NCBI RefSeq assembly: GCF_900240975.1
Contig: NZ_LT968775.1
Span: forward strand, 558,001-622,000
Length of the DNA stretch: 64,000 nucleotides
Source: Mycobacterium sp. 4858
Lineage (GTDB): Bacteria; Actinomycetota; Actinomycetes; Mycobacteriales; Mycobacteriaceae
Reading direction: 5' to 3'
The notes under the pieces were generated by a model. It saw nothing but the letters and a program-made list of their open reading frames with translations, was not told where the DNA came from and did not search any database. How positions within the stretch are numbered: position 1 is the stretch's first letter; every line of letters begins with the position of its first letter. Positions 19,927 to 30,345 of this stretch are shown one piece after another. A program made the position numbers and the translations under genes.

Positions 19927-21372
19927 ATGCCACCGACGTCGATCAGCCTGAGGGAGCAGATGCTGCGGCGCCGTCCAGTCGTGGGCAACGTCGTCGCCTA
20001 CGGGGCCGCGGACCATCTCAAGCGGAGCATCGGGACTTTCCAGCTGACCATGTTCGGTGTCGGCTCGACCGTCGGGACGGGCATCTTCTTCGTCATGTCT
20101 CAGGCCGTTCCCGAGGCCGGCCCCGGCGTGATCCTGTCGTTCCTCATCGCCGGGCTCGCGGCCGGGCTCGCCGCCATCTGTTACGCCGAATTAGCTTCCG
20201 CGGTACCGGTTTCGGGGTCGTCGTATTCCTACGCGTACACCACGCTGGGCGAGGTCGTCGCGATCGGGGTGGCCGCCTGCCTGCTGCTGGAATACGGGGT
20301 GTCGACGGCCGCGGTCGCGGTCAACTGGAGCGGCTACCTCAACAAGCTGCTCAGCAATATCCTCGGAATCCAATTCCCGCACGCGTTGTCCGCCGCGCCC
20401 TGGGATGCGCAACCCGGCTTGGTGAATCTGCCGGCGATCATCCTGCTCGCGATGTGCGCCGTCCTGCTCATCCGCGGCGCCAGCGAATCGGCCAAAGTCA
20501 ACACGATCATGGTGCTGATCAAGCTGGGCGTGCTGGTGATCTTCGTCGTCGTCGCGTTCACCGCCTTCGACGCGACCCACCTGCGCGACTTCGCGCCCTT
20601 CGGCGCCGCGGGCATCGGCTCGGCCGCCGGCACCATCTTCTTCTCCTACATCGGCCTCGACGCGGTGTCGACCGCGGGCGACGAGGTGAAGAACCCGCAG
20701 AAGACCATGCCGCGCGCGCTGATCGCGGCGCTGCTGACCGTGACCGGCGTTTACCTGTTCGTCGCGCTGGCCGCGCTCGGCACTCAACCGTGGCAGGAGT
20801 TCGCCGGACAGCAGGAGGCCGGGCTGGCCACCATCCTCGACAACGTCACGCGCGGCAGCTGGGCCAGCACCATTCTGGCTGCGGGGGCGGTGATCTCGAT
20901 CTTCTCGGTCACGCTGGTCACCATGTACGGGCAGACGCGCATCCTGTTCGCCATGGGTCGCGACGGGCTGCTGCCCTCGCGATTCGCGCGGGTGAACACG
21001 CGCACCATGACGCCCGTGAGCAACACGGTGATCGTGGCTATCGCGGCCTCGGCGCTGGCCGCCTTCATACCGCTGGACAAGTTGGCGGACATGGTGTCCA
21101 TCGGCACGCTCACCGCGTTCGTCGTCGTATCCGTGGGTGTGATCATCCTGCGGGTGCGCGAGCCCGACCTGCCACGGGGCTTCAAGGTCCCGGGTTACCC
21201 CGTGACGCCGGTCCTTTCGGTGTTGGCGTGCGGCTACATCCTCGTCAGCTTGCACTGGTACACCTGGATCGCGTTCGGCGGCTGGCTCGCGCTCGCGCTA
21301 ATCTTCTACTTCGTGTGGGGCCGCCATCACAGCGCGCTCAACAGCCAATCCCTGCAGCGGGACGCGCTGTGA
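19927..21372 (+). CDS. rocE: Amino-acid permease, APC family (cationic amino acids)
   Basis: A 481-residue inner-membrane transporter with 12 to 14 helices. The APC signature GSTVGTGIFFVM near residue 46 and the FFSYIGLDAVSTAGDEVKNPQKTMPRA block are typical of the cationic amino-acid subgroup. AGGAGGGGC precedes ATG 19927. Position after rocD matches M. tuberculosis rocE (Rv2320c), so arginine or ornithine is the likely substrate. It overlaps the stress-protein gene by 4 nt (GTGA). Confidence 0.9.
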   Translation: MPPTSISLREQMLRRRPVVGNVVAYGAADHLKRSIGTFQLTMFGVGSTVGTGIFFVMSQAVPEAGPGVILSFLIAGLAAGLAAICYAELASAVPVSGSSYSYAYTTLGEVVAIGVAACLLLEYGVSTAAVAVNWSGYLNKLLSNILGIQFPHALSAAPWDAQPGLVNLPAIILLAMCAVLLIRGASESAKVNTIMVLIKLGVLVIFVVVAFTAFDATHLRDFAPFGAAGIGSAAGTIFFSYIGLDAVSTAGDEVKNPQKTMPRALIAALLTVTGVYLFVALAALGTQPWQEFAGQQEAGLATILDNVTRGSWASTILAAGAVISIFSVTLVTMYGQTRILFAMGRDGLLPSRFARVNTRTMTPVSNTVIVAIAASALAAFIPLDKLADMVSIGTLTAFVVVSVGVIILRVREPDLPRGFKVPGYPVTPVLSVLACGYILVSLHWYTWIAFGGWLALALIFYFVWGRHHSALNSQSLQRDAL

Positions 21373-22247
21373 CCGTCGTCGTCGGGTACCGGGCCGGCCA
21401 GGTCGGGCTCTCGGGATTGCACCTGGGGGTGCGCATCGCGCGCACCCGCGGCACCTCGCTGACCGTCGCGACCATCGTGCCCAAGCCGTGGCTGACGCCG
21501 TCGCGCGCCCGTGTCGACGCGGAGTTCGAGCTGTGGGCCGACGCCCTGGCCGCGGAGTCGGCGAACGAGGCCGCCGGGATTTTGGCCACGATGGCCGACG
21601 GGATCGAGGTCAACTACGCGCACCGCGCGCACGGATCGGTGTCGGGTGGGCTCCTCGAGGTCATCCAGGAGGTCGACGCCGACGTGCTGGTGCTGGGCTC
21701 GTTGCCCAGCGGCGGCCGCGGTCAAGTGCTGATCGGTTCCACCGCCGACTGGCTGCTGCACGCCTCGACCGTGCCGGTGGCCATCAGCCCGCGCGAATAC
21801 CGTTCGAACCAAGGCAAGTTGACCCGCCTCACCTGCGCCTACTCGGCCACCCCGGACTCGATCGATGTGGTGAAGCGCTGCTTCGAATTCGGGCAGCGAT
21901 TCGGTGTGCCGGTCCGGGTCATCACGTTCGCAGTCCGCGGCAAGACGATGTATCCGCCGGAGGTGGGGCTCGAGGTCGAGGATCAGGTGCTGCAGGCCTG
22001 GGCGTCACAAGTGCGAGACATCCTCCAAGAGCTCAAGACGGACGAGATCGTCAGCGACGACGTCGCGCTGCAGGTGGTCACCGGCCGCAGCTGGAAAGAG
22101 GCGCTGGCGAAGGCGGATTGGCAGGAGGGCGAGATCCTGGCACTGGGCACCCGGCCGCGCGGCGACATCCGGCGCGTCTTCCTCGGTTCCCGCAGCACCA
22201 AGATCATCCGCGAGAGCCCGGTGCCGGTGCTGGTGCTGCCCGGCTAA
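21369..22247 (+). CDS. Universal stress protein family, tandem domains
   Basis: A 292-residue protein made of two USP-like domains. The first spans about 1-140 with the ATP-loop-like VLGSLPSGGRGQVLIGSTADWLLH; the second spans about 155-292 and ends with LGTRPRGDIRRVFLGSRSTKIIRESPVPVLVLP. Translationally coupled to rocE, matching Rv2319c in M. tuberculosis. Such coupling of a USP to a permease suggests it senses nucleotide or binds the transporter, but this is not shown. Confidence 0.85.
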   Translation: MTVVVGYRAGQVGLSGLHLGVRIARTRGTSLTVATIVPKPWLTPSRARVDAEFELWADALAAESANEAAGILATMADGIEVNYAHRAHGSVSGGLLEVIQEVDADVLVLGSLPSGGRGQVLIGSTADWLLHASTVPVAISPREYRSNQGKLTRLTCAYSATPDSIDVVKRCFEFGQRFGVPVRVITFAVRGKTMYPPEVGLEVEDQVLQAWASQVRDILQELKTDEIVSDDVALQVVTGRSWKEALAKADWQEGEILALGTRPRGDIRRVFLGSRSTKIIRESPVPVLVLPG

Positions 22248-23581
22248 CGCTGCGCCGCGGCGTTGGCGGCCGCTTGCGCGCGTTTCAGGGTCGCCGCGAC
22301 ATCGCCACGGCCCAGGAACATCTCATCGAAGTAGGGCTGCAGGGCGTCGTTACCGGCCGGAAAACCGGCGCCCCCCGGCGCCGCGATGCGCGGGCCGTCG
22401 AGCACGCTGAAGAAGGGTGTGACGTCCACGCCCCGGGCCGACCAGTAGTCGAAGTAGACCGGCTGAGCCGACAGGACCGCCGGGATCGCCGCTCCCTCGC
22501 GGCCCAAGAACTCGTTGCCCGGTTTGCTACCCATCCAGGCCAGGACCTGGCGCACCGCGCCGGGATGTTTCGTCGCGGAATTGCCCACCGCCGCAATGCC
22601 ATTGGTGACGCTCACCCGGCCGGCCGGGCCCGACGGCATCATCGTCACACCCCAGTGGAAGCGGGCATCGCGGGCCACCGGCGCAAGGTTGTAGGTGCCG
22701 GACTGGAAGAGCGCCATCCTGCCGGCCAGGAACTGGTTACGGGAGAAGTCGCCGTTGTCGTTGGTGTCCGAGGCGGGCGGCGCGACGTGGTCGTCGTTGA
22801 TGAGGCCGACCAGATAACGGAAGGCCTGCACCGCCCCGGGATTGTCGAACGCGAAGTCGTCGCCACGCTGGAAGACCCCCCCGGCCGAGCCGATGTAGTT
22901 GAGGTAGATCCCCTGCGGATCATTGGCGGCGTTGTAGCCCCACTGCCGAACCCGTCCGGCGTCGAAACCCGCGGTGCCGCCGCGACGTCCGTCGGCGTCG
23001 ACGGTGAGCCGGGCCAGCATCGGGCGCAGCGTGTCGTCACCGCCGGCGCCCCACCGCAAGCCGTTCAGCTGGGCGGGTTGGACGCCGGCCGCGGCGAGCA
23101 GGTCGGCGTTGTAATACAGCGCGATCCCGGCGTCGGTCAGCTGTGGCACCCCCCACAGCGCGCCCCCGCGGGTGAACTGGCCGACGACCGCCGAGTCCCA
23201 CGCCGAGGCGGAGCCCGGTCCGAGGGCCGCGCCGATGTCCATCAGCCGGCCGCTGTCGGCGTAGGCGGCCAGGTAGGCGTTGGAGAGCCAGAAGATGTCG
23301 TCGACGCTGCCGCCGGCGACATCGGTGCGCAGCGTGTCGAAGTAGGTCGGATACGCGACCACGCTGGTGTGCACCGCGATATCGGGATGCGTGCGGTTGA
23401 ACGCCTCGAACGACCGCCGGTAGGCCGCGGCGATCTGCTCGGCCCAGACCCGCACCGTCACAACGATCTTGCCGCCGGCCGGCTGGCCGGAGTAGTCGAG
23501 CAGCACCGCGGTCGCGCCCAACAGGACCGCGACCAGCGCGAGCGCCGAAGCCATCAGCGTCGAAACGCGGGGCCGGGTCAT
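22244..23581 (-). CDS. uspC: ABC importer substrate-binding protein UspC
   Basis: A 445-residue extracytoplasmic binding protein, family 1 (sugar type). An N-terminal helix (SALALVAVLLGATAVLL) would anchor or export it; no lipobox cysteine is seen. The mature chain has the KIVVTVRVWAEQIAAAYRRSFEAFN start and GVPQLTDAGIALYYNADLL region of these proteins. Last gene of a uspABC set, 79 nt after uspB. In M. tuberculosis UspC binds amino sugars, so peptidoglycan-sugar recovery is likely. No ATPase gene is nearby, as in that species. Confidence 0.88.
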   Translation of the reverse strand: MTRPRVSTLMASALALVAVLLGATAVLLDYSGQPAGGKIVVTVRVWAEQIAAAYRRSFEAFNRTHPDIAVHTSVVAYPTYFDTLRTDVAGGSVDDIFWLSNAYLAAYADSGRLMDIGAALGPGSASAWDSAVVGQFTRGGALWGVPQLTDAGIALYYNADLLAAAGVQPAQLNGLRWGAGGDDTLRPMLARLTVDADGRRGGTAGFDAGRVRQWGYNAANDPQGIYLNYIGSAGGVFQRGDDFAFDNPGAVQAFRYLVGLINDDHVAPPASDTNDNGDFSRNQFLAGRMALFQSGTYNLAPVARDARFHWGVTMMPSGPAGRVSVTNGIAAVGNSATKHPGAVRQVLAWMGSKPGNEFLGREGAAIPAVLSAQPVYFDYWSARGVDVTPFFSVLDGPRIAAPGGAGFPAGNDALQPYFDEMFLGRGDVAATLKRAQAAANAAAQR

Positions 23582-23660
23582 GGTGCGCGCCGAGATTGCC
23601 GCGATGGTCGTGGAGCGCCCGGAATCGCGGCCGTGACCGCACTCTCGGCGCGTGAGCGGC

Positions 23661-24476
23661 TCACTTGAGCCCCGAGACGACGATCGACGCGACGATGTGA
23701 CGCTGGAAGACCACGAAAAGCGCGATCAGCGGGACGATCGCGACGGTCGTCGCCGCCATCACCAACGTCCACTGCGAGTTGAACCGCGACTGCAGATCGG
23801 CCGTCGCCACCGTGAGTACCCGCCACTTGTGCCCGCTGGTGATCACCAACGGCCACATGAAGTTGTTCCACTGCGAGACCACCGTGATCAGTGTCAAGGC
23901 CGCCAGCACCGGCCGGCTGGACGGGATCACCACGTGCACGATCACGTCCAAGGTGTTGGCCCCGTCCAGGTGGGCGGCGTTGATCAGGTCGTTGGGGATG
24001 ATGCGAAAGTGCTCGCGCAGCAGGAAGATCGCGTACGGCGAGCCGAACATGAACGGCAGCACCAGCGCCCAGAACGTGTTACGCAGACCGAGCTGGGCCA
24101 TCATGAGATACATCGGCACCACGGTGACCGTGCCCGGCACCATCAAGGTGGCGATGTAGACCCAGAACAGCGCGTCGCGTCCGGGAAAGTCCAACCGCGC
24201 GAACGCGTATGCGGCCAGCACCGAAAAGGTCAACTGGCCCACCAGGATCACCGCCGTCATCAAGGCGGTCACGGCCGCCGCCCGGCCGAATCCGGCCCCG
24301 CCGAGGTCGGCGTAGTTGGCCAGCGTGAAGGGGCGCGGCAGCTGCAGGGGCGTACCCGTGGCGAACTGGTGTGCTGAGGTGAACGAGGTCAATAAGCCAA
24401 GGGCGAAGGGCACCAACGTGATCACCGCACCCAGGACGAGTCCCGCGTAGACGACGAGCCGGCTAGGTGAGGTCAT
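23661..24476 (-). CDS. uspB: ABC importer permease UspB
   Basis: A 271-residue permease of the MalG type. Six helices are visible and the cytoplasmic EAA-like loop reads NDLINAAHLDGANTLDVIVHVVIPSSRP. ATG 24476 lies inside the end of uspA (14 bp overlap), so the two are co-translated. It pairs with UspA as the membrane channel of the amino-sugar importer. Confidence 0.88.
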   Translation of the reverse strand: MTSPSRLVVYAGLVLGAVITLVPFALGLLTSFTSAHQFATGTPLQLPRPFTLANYADLGGAGFGRAAAVTALMTAVILVGQLTFSVLAAYAFARLDFPGRDALFWVYIATLMVPGTVTVVPMYLMMAQLGLRNTFWALVLPFMFGSPYAIFLLREHFRIIPNDLINAAHLDGANTLDVIVHVVIPSSRPVLAALTLITVVSQWNNFMWPLVITSGHKWRVLTVATADLQSRFNSQWTLVMAATTVAIVPLIALFVVFQRHIVASIVVSGLK

Positions 24477-25347
24477 AGCTGATCCGCCGGCGGAAGTAGA
24501 GATGCTGCACGACCGTGACGCCGATCAGGATGACGAACAACACCACCGCCATCACCGACGCACGCCCGATGGCCGCCGAGCCGAAGGCCTCCGCGTAGAT
24601 GCGGTGGGCCACCAGGTCGGTGCTGCCTCCGGGGCCGCCGCCGGTCAACGCGTACACCATGTCGAAAACCTGTGCGGTGCTGACGATCCCGGTCACCAGG
24701 ACGAAGAACGTCGTCGGCCGCAGCATCGGCAGGGTGATGCGCCAGAACCGTTGCCACGCGTTGGCGCCATCGGTCCGCGCGGCGGCCTGCACGTCCTCGG
24801 GGATCGCCAGCAGGCCGGCCAGGAACGACAGCGAGACGTATCCGACGTTGGTCCACACGACCACGGCCGAGACGAGCGGCAACGCGAATGTGGGGTCGGA
24901 CAGCCATTCGATGCTGTGCCCCAGCAGGGTGCTCACGGCCCCGTCCGTCGGGGCCAGAATCCACCGCCACAGCACCGCGATCGCCAGCGGTGCGCAGATC
25001 CACGGCAACACGTACAGGGTGCGGAACAGGCCCGTGCCGGGAAGCCGGCGGGCCAGCATGGACGCGGCAACCAGGCCCAGCACCGTCTGGGCCGGAACGA
25101 CGATCGCCACGAAGAGCGCCGTCACGATCAGCGAGTTGGCGAAGCCGTGATCCGCGAGCACCGAGCGCCAGTTGGCCAGGCCCACATAGCGCAGCGGGCC
25201 CAGCAGGTCCCAGCGGTAGAGGCTCAGCCAGATCACCACCAGGATGGGCAGCAACAAGAAGGCGACGACGCCGAACAGGCTGGGCGCCAGCAGGGCGTAG
25301 CCCAGCGCGGTGGAGCGAGGCTGTGTCCTCAGGGCGCCGCTGGCCAT
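24463..25347 (-). CDS. uspA: ABC importer permease UspA
   Basis: A 294-residue MalF-type permease with about six helices. The EAA loop is IPEDVQAAARTDGANAWQRFWRITLPMLRP. The frame is open to 25413; ATG 25347 (MASGALRTQPR) is chosen because it leaves a short cytoplasmic tail before the first helix. No clear Shine-Dalgarno sequence is seen, so the mRNA may have a short leader. Divergent from tldD with only 59 bp between the starts. Confidence 0.85.
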   Translation of the reverse strand: MASGALRTQPRSTALGYALLAPSLFGVVAFLLLPILVVIWLSLYRWDLLGPLRYVGLANWRSVLADHGFANSLIVTALFVAIVVPAQTVLGLVAASMLARRLPGTGLFRTLYVLPWICAPLAIAVLWRWILAPTDGAVSTLLGHSIEWLSDPTFALPLVSAVVVWTNVGYVSLSFLAGLLAIPEDVQAAARTDGANAWQRFWRITLPMLRPTTFFVLVTGIVSTAQVFDMVYALTGGGPGGSTDLVAHRIYAEAFGSAAIGRASVMAVVLFVILIGVTVVQHLYFRRRISYDLT

Positions 25348-25406
25348 GGAGGTAATTAAAGCGGGCGGCGCCGGGGTTTGGCGTGAACGGCCGTTACGGT
25401 GGAGCC

Positions 25407-26924
25407 GTGACACCGAACCGGGGGATCGATGCCGACTTCCTCAACCTGCCGCGCCACCAGCTGGCCGACGCCGCGCTGTCGGCGGCCACCGCGGCCGGCG
25501 CCAGCTACGCCGACCTGCGGGTTCACCGCGTCGTGACCGAGATCATCCAGCTGCGCGACGGCGAACTGGAGACGGCGGTGGTCAATCGCGAGGTGGGGCT
25601 GGCGGTGCGGGTGATCGTCGACGGCACGTGGGGATTCGCCTCGCACGCGGAGCTGGCGCCCTCGGTGGCCGCCGAGACCGCGCGGCGCGCCGTGCAGGTC
25701 GCCACCACCCTGGCGACGCTGAACAGTGAGCGCGTGGAATTGGCGCCCGAGCCGGTGTATGCCGATGCCACCTGGGTTTCGGATTACCGGATCGACCCGT
25801 TCAGCATCCCGGCGACCGACAAGATCGGCGTGCTCGAGGAATACTCCGGCCGGTTGCTCAGCGCCGACGGCGTCGACCACGTGTCGGCGGTTCTCACGGC
25901 CGTCAAGGAGCAGACGTTCTACGCCGACACCTTCGGGTCGTCGATCACCCAGCAGCGGGTCCGGGTGCAGCCGTCGCTGGAGGCGGTGACCGTCGACCCC
26001 GCCGCGGGCAGTTTCGACTCGATGCGCACGCTGGCGCCGCCGATGGGACGCGGCTGGGAAGTGCTGACCGGCGACGACGTGTGGAACTGGACCGACGAGC
26101 TCGCACAGCTGCCGTCGCTGCTGGCCGAAAAGGTCAAAGCGCCCAGCGTCACCGCGGGCCGCACAGACCTGGTGATCGACCCCACCAACCTGTGGCTCAC
26201 GATTCACGAATCCATCGGCCACGCAACCGAATACGACCGCGCCATCGGCTACGAGGCCGCCTACGCCGGAACGTCGTTCGCCACGCCGGACAAACTCGGC
26301 AGCATGCGGTACGGCTCCCCGGTGATGAACGTGACCGCCGACCGCACCGTCCAGCACGGGTTGGCCACCATCGGCTACGACGACGAAGGGGTGGCGGCGC
26401 AAAGCTGGGACCTGGTGCGCGACGGGGTGTTCGTCGGCTATCAACTTGACCGGGTGTTCGCTCCGCGTCTGGGGCAGCCGCGGTCCAACGGGTGCTCGTA
26501 TGCCGACTCCCCGCATCACGTGCCGATTCAGCGGATGGCCAACGTGTCGCTGCAGCCCGCCCGCGAGGACGTCAGCACCGCCGACCTGATCGGCCGCGTC
26601 GAGGACGGCATCTACATCATCGGCGACAAGTCGTGGTCGATCGACATGCAGCGCTACAACTTTCAGTTCACCGGTCAACGGTTCTTCCGCATCCGCGACG
26701 GCCGGCTGGACGGCCAATTGCGAGACGTCGCCTACCAGGCCACCACCACCGAGTTCTGGAACTCCATGGAGGCCGTGGGCGGCCCGTCGACGTGGCGGCT
26801 GGGGGGCGCCTTCAACTGCGGCAAGGCGCAGCCCGGCCAGATCGCCCCGGTCAGCCACGGCTGCCCGTCGGCGTTGTTCCGCGGCGTAAACGTGCTCAAC
26901 ACCCGGACCGAGGGCGGCCGATGA
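25407..26924 (+). CDS. tldD: TldD metalloprotease subunit
   Basis: A 505-residue TldD/PmbA-family protein. The zinc-binding HExxxH motif is visible (IHESIGHATEYDR, about 265-277), so this is the catalytic half of the TldD/TldE heterodimer, which degrades or trims unfolded peptides. GTG 25407 has GGTGGAG just upstream; an in-frame GTG at 25383 is the alternative. It couples to tldE by an ATGA overlap. No small peptide precursor gene is visible nearby, so peptide-natural-product maturation is not indicated. Confidence 0.9.
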   Translation: MTPNRGIDADFLNLPRHQLADAALSAATAAGASYADLRVHRVVTEIIQLRDGELETAVVNREVGLAVRVIVDGTWGFASHAELAPSVAAETARRAVQVATTLATLNSERVELAPEPVYADATWVSDYRIDPFSIPATDKIGVLEEYSGRLLSADGVDHVSAVLTAVKEQTFYADTFGSSITQQRVRVQPSLEAVTVDPAAGSFDSMRTLAPPMGRGWEVLTGDDVWNWTDELAQLPSLLAEKVKAPSVTAGRTDLVIDPTNLWLTIHESIGHATEYDRAIGYEAAYAGTSFATPDKLGSMRYGSPVMNVTADRTVQHGLATIGYDDEGVAAQSWDLVRDGVFVGYQLDRVFAPRLGQPRSNGCSYADSPHHVPIQRMANVSLQPAREDVSTADLIGRVEDGIYIIGDKSWSIDMQRYNFQFTGQRFFRIRDGRLDGQLRDVAYQATTTEFWNSMEAVGGPSTWRLGGAFNCGKAQPGQIAPVSHGCPSALFRGVNVLNTRTEGGR

Positions 26925-28294
26925 TCACCCCGCAGCACGTCGTCAACCTCGTTTTGGACGAGGCGGCCAAGCTCGGTGGCGCCAGCGAGACCATGGTGCT
27001 CGTCACCGACAAGGTCGAGGCGACGCTGCGCTGGGCCGGCAATTCGATGACCACCAACGGTGTTTCGGTCAATCGCAGCATCACGGTGATCTCCGTCGTC
27101 CGCCAAGGATCCAGCGCGCGGATCGGCACCATGGTCTCGGCCGAGGTCGACCCGCGGGTGATTCCCGAGCTGGTGGCGGCGTCCCAGGAGGCGGCCCGCT
27201 CGGCGCCCGAGGCCGGTGACGCTGCGCCGCTGCTGGCCGACACCGGGATGCCCGTTGACTGGGACGCGCCGGCGCCCGGCACCGGCCCCCTGGTGTTCGC
27301 CGACGTCGCCGACTCCCTGAGCCGCGGCTTCCGCGGCACCGACCGCCTGTACGGCTTTGCGCACCATAGCGTTTCGACGACGTTCCTGGCGTCGTCGACG
27401 GGGCTGCGCCGACGCTACACGCAGCCCGCTGGGGCGGTGGAGATCAACGGCAAGCGCGGCGACGCGAGCGCCTGGGCGGGTATCGGCACACCCGACTTCG
27501 TCGACGTGCCAATGGATTCGTTGCTCGAGGAGTTGGCGATGCGGCTCGGGTGGGCCGAGCGCAGCGTGGGGCTGCCCGCGGGACGCTACGAGACGATCAT
27601 GCCGCCCTCCACGGTCGCCGACATGATGCTGTACCTGGCCTGGTCGATGGCCGGCCGGGGCGCGCGGGAGGGCCGCACCGCCTTCTCGGCCCCCGGCGGC
27701 GGGACGCGGGTGGGGGAGCGGCTCACCGAGCTGCCGCTGACCCTGTTTTCCGACCCGATGGCGCCGGGCCTGACGTGCACGCCGTTCGTCGCGGTGAGCA
27801 GCTCGTCGGAAACGATGTCGGTGTTCGACAACGGCATGGAGATCGGCCAGGTGGACTGGATCCGCAACGGGGTGATCAACGCGCTGGCCTACCCGCGTGC
27901 GACGGCCGCCAAATTCGATGCGGAGGTCGCCGTCGCCGCCGACAACCTGGTGATGACCGGCGGGTCGGCCGAGCTTGCGGACATGATCGCGGCCACCGAA
28001 CGCGGCCTGCTGCTGACCACCCTGTGGTACATCCGCGAGGTCGACCCGACCACGCTGTTGCTCACCGGGCTGACCCGCGACGGCGTCTACCTCATCGAGG
28101 ACGGTGAGGTGACGGCCGCGGTCAACAACTTCCGCTTCAACGAGAGCCCGCTGGACCTGCTGCGGCGGGCAACCGAGGCCGGGGTGAGTGAGCAGACCCT
28201 GCCCCGCGAGTGGTCCGACTGGGCCACCCGCGCGGCCATGCCGTCGCTGCGGATACCGGACTTCTACATGTCGTCGGTCAGCCAGGCGCAATAG
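26921..28294 (+). CDS. pmbA: TldE/PmbA metalloprotease subunit
   Basis: A 457-residue partner of TldD. It has the same fold pattern ([23 protein letters not shown] at the start, [21 protein letters not shown] at the end) but no HExxxH motif, as expected for the non-catalytic subunit that completes the substrate tunnel. Start ATG overlaps the tldD stop. Size equals that remembered for M. tuberculosis Rv2314c. Confidence 0.88.
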   Translation: MITPQHVVNLVLDEAAKLGGASETMVLVTDKVEATLRWAGNSMTTNGVSVNRSITVISVVRQGSSARIGTMVSAEVDPRVIPELVAASQEAARSAPEAGDAAPLLADTGMPVDWDAPAPGTGPLVFADVADSLSRGFRGTDRLYGFAHHSVSTTFLASSTGLRRRYTQPAGAVEINGKRGDASAWAGIGTPDFVDVPMDSLLEELAMRLGWAERSVGLPAGRYETIMPPSTVADMMLYLAWSMAGRGAREGRTAFSAPGGGTRVGERLTELPLTLFSDPMAPGLTCTPFVAVSSSSETMSVFDNGMEIGQVDWIRNGVINALAYPRATAAKFDAEVAVAADNLVMTGGSAELADMIAATERGLLLTTLWYIREVDPTTLLLTGLTRDGVYLIEDGEVTAAVNNFRFNESPLDLLRRATEAGVSEQTLPREWSDWATRAAMPSLRIPDFYMSSVSQAQ

Positions 28295-28334
28295 GCGATT
28301 GCCGCTGGGCGGGCCGCGTTCTAGCGTGTGACGA

Positions 28335-29198
28335 ATGGCGGCTCCGGTTTCGGTTCGAGAAGATCAGCTGACGCGGTTGGTGGCCCTGTCTCCGGGGTCC
28401 CCGGCGGACGCTCGGGTCGCGGCCCTCGTCCGGCGGGTGTGCGCCGAGACGCTGTCGCTGCCACCGCTGCCGAGCCCCGTCGAGGTCGGCGCGCCCGAAT
28501 CGGAGGCTGAAGCCGTCGTCGCCGACTTCGCCGAGCAGTTCAGCGCCGACGTCTCCGCGATCACCGAGGACCAGCGGGCCCGGCTGGTCAAGCAGCTGGG
28601 CGATGGCGCCTTCGGCGTGGTGGTCTCGATGTATGTCGCCGACTTCGTCCCGCGAGTGCGCGCCGGGCTGGAGGCACTCGGCGTCGGTTCGGAGTACATG
28701 GGCTGGGTGAACGGCGTCGCGTGGGATCACACGACGAACCCGGCGAACCTGGTGTTCAACGACTTCTTGCCCGCGGTGGCCCGGATGCGCGCGCTCGACC
28801 CGGTCACCTCCGAGCTGGTCCGGTTGCGCGGGGCGGCTCAGCACAACTGCCGGTTGTGCAAGTCGCTGCGCGAGGCCACAGCGCTCGATGCCGGCGGTTC
28901 GGAGACGCTATATGACGAGATCGGCCGCTTCGAAGCCTCGCGTTTGCTCGATGACCGCGTCAAAGCAGCGCTGCGCTACGTCGATGCGTTAATTTGGACC
29001 CCTGCGCACCTCGCCGCCGACGATGTCGCCGAGGTGCGCTCCCGGTTCTCGGAAGCCGAGGCCGTGGAGCTCACCTTTGACATCATGCGGAACGCAAGCA
29101 ACAAGGTCGCGGTTGCGCTTGGCGCTGATGCCCCCCGCGTCGAGCAGGGTACCGAGCGGTATCTGCTGGGTGCCGACGGCCAGACCGTATTCAGCTGA
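28335..29198 (+). CDS. Carboxymuconolactone decarboxylase / AhpD-like protein
   Basis: A 287-residue helical protein with the AhpD-like core near its centre. [15 protein letters not shown] contains the CxxC pair with the adjacent residues used by AhpD-type thiol peroxidase reductases. A second CMD-like region follows ([20 protein letters not shown]). The substrate is unknown; a role in redox protection is likely by family. It lies 40 nt after tldE and may be the last gene of that operon. Confidence 0.75.
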   Translation: MAAPVSVREDQLTRLVALSPGSPADARVAALVRRVCAETLSLPPLPSPVEVGAPESEAEAVVADFAEQFSADVSAITEDQRARLVKQLGDGAFGVVVSMYVADFVPRVRAGLEALGVGSEYMGWVNGVAWDHTTNPANLVFNDFLPAVARMRALDPVTSELVRLRGAAQHNCRLCKSLREATALDAGGSETLYDEIGRFEASRLLDDRVKAALRYVDALIWTPAHLAADDVAEVRSRFSEAEAVELTFDIMRNASNKVAVALGADAPRVEQGTERYLLGADGQTVFS

Positions 29199-29596
29199 CT
29201 GCTACGTCGACGCGGAGGGCTGCTGCCCGACGACTGGCGCAGAACGAGTATCCGCTGGTTATGCCCGGGATCCGCTCGTCGTCTCGGCCTCGGCCACCCT
29301 GCGCGACACGGACGCGTCGATGATTGTTCGCCCTGGGACGAAGTAGGAAATGTTAACCCTCCGTACACGGTTCCGCAAACAAAAGTTCGTCGCTCAGGCC
29401 GCCGGCACTGGCTAAATTTATCTCTCGGCACCGAAACTGATGCGTGACGGTGATCCTCAGATGGCAGCGCCGCCTGAGTTAACGACAGTCGACCGCGCGA
29501 CTGTTAGCCGTGGGCTGATTCGCTGTCTCGGCTAATTGTCGCCACACAAAGCTTGGCTAGCGTCGGGGAGCACCCCGCGCAGAGGGAGGTTCGGGG
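29199..29596. other. Non-coding gap upstream of DUF732 gene
   Basis: About 400 bp with no credible gene. Base composition falls towards A/T after 29340. It probably holds the promoter of the DUF732 gene; no site could be fixed with confidence. No clear hairpin terminator for the preceding gene was found. Confidence 0.5.
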
Positions 29597-30019
29597 ATGA
29601 CAACCACCCGTTCGCGCTCGCGCATGCGAGTGTCATCGGTCTGGGCTGCCGGCGTTGCGCTGGGGGCCTCGATGCTCGGCGGCGCCGTGCTGTCGGCGCC
29701 GCAGGCTTCGGCGAATTGCACTCTGAGCCCGAAGGACGACCAGTACATCAATCTGCTCGCGCAGAACAAGATGGTGCACAACGCCGATTTCAGCGACTGC
29801 ACCGAGGCCGCCGAGGGGCGTTGGTTCGCCGACCAGGTACGGAACCACCCCAATCCGTTCGGGGAGGCCCAGGAGCTGGTCAACATGATCACCAACACCA
29901 CGTCGATGGACCAGAAGCAGGCCGAGTGGGAGGTCGAGTCGGCGATCTACGTTTACGCGCCGGACATGATCCCGAAGATCAAGGATCAGGCCGCGCACTT
30001 CAACTGGCCGTCCGAGTAG
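29597..30019 (+). CDS. DUF732 secreted protein, copy A
   Basis: A 140-residue exported protein typical of mycobacteria. The signal peptide ends near SAPQASA-NC. The mature domain (about 100 residues) has the DUF732 pattern: DDQYINLLAQNKMVHNADF, two cysteines that could pair, and AQELVNMITNTTSMDQKQAEWEVESAIYVYAP. GAGGGAGG precedes ATG 29597. It is about 70 percent identical to copy B, 327 bp downstream. Function unknown; exported and probably surface-exposed. Confidence 0.88.
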   Translation: MTTTRSRSRMRVSSVWAAGVALGASMLGGAVLSAPQASANCTLSPKDDQYINLLAQNKMVHNADFSDCTEAAEGRWFADQVRNHPNPFGEAQELVNMITNTTSMDQKQAEWEVESAIYVYAPDMIPKIKDQAAHFNWPSE

Positions 30020-30111
30020 GGAAGGGCTGCTCACCCGCTTGGACGTCCGCGCAGGAATTGTGACGGGCTTGCGGGGATCTCGCTGCCTACCCAGCTAACT
30101 TGAGGGCAGGA

Positions 30112-30135
30112 CACCCGCTCCTGCGGGCGCGGGTG
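30112..30135. terminator. Possible hairpin between DUF732 copies
   Basis: CACCCGC (30112-30118) pairs with GCGGGTG (30129-30135) around a 10 nt loop, 93 nt after the first DUF732 stop. There is no U-tract, as is usual for mycobacterial candidates, so it is a weak call. Confidence 0.3.
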
Positions 30136-30345
30136 ATGGGTCCGAAGCGCGTTCGCTTGTCCTGCCACGAGCCGCGTCGCCGGAGTTCAGCTTACTGTCG
30201 TATTTCCAACTCTCGCCGTGGATTTGGCACCGGTTGTTCATTCATTGTTTGAAGAGCACGCGTTTGCCCCGCGCGGCGTTGGTGGTACCCGCTGTTCAGC
30301 GCGAAACGACACGTAGCTAATTCCACGACAAGGGGGTTCGGAGAA

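Noticed and set aside
25407..28294. TldD/TldE as part of a microcin or RiPP cluster
   Set aside because: No small precursor peptide, export or modification gene in the surroundings; the pair is widely conserved as housekeeping protease.
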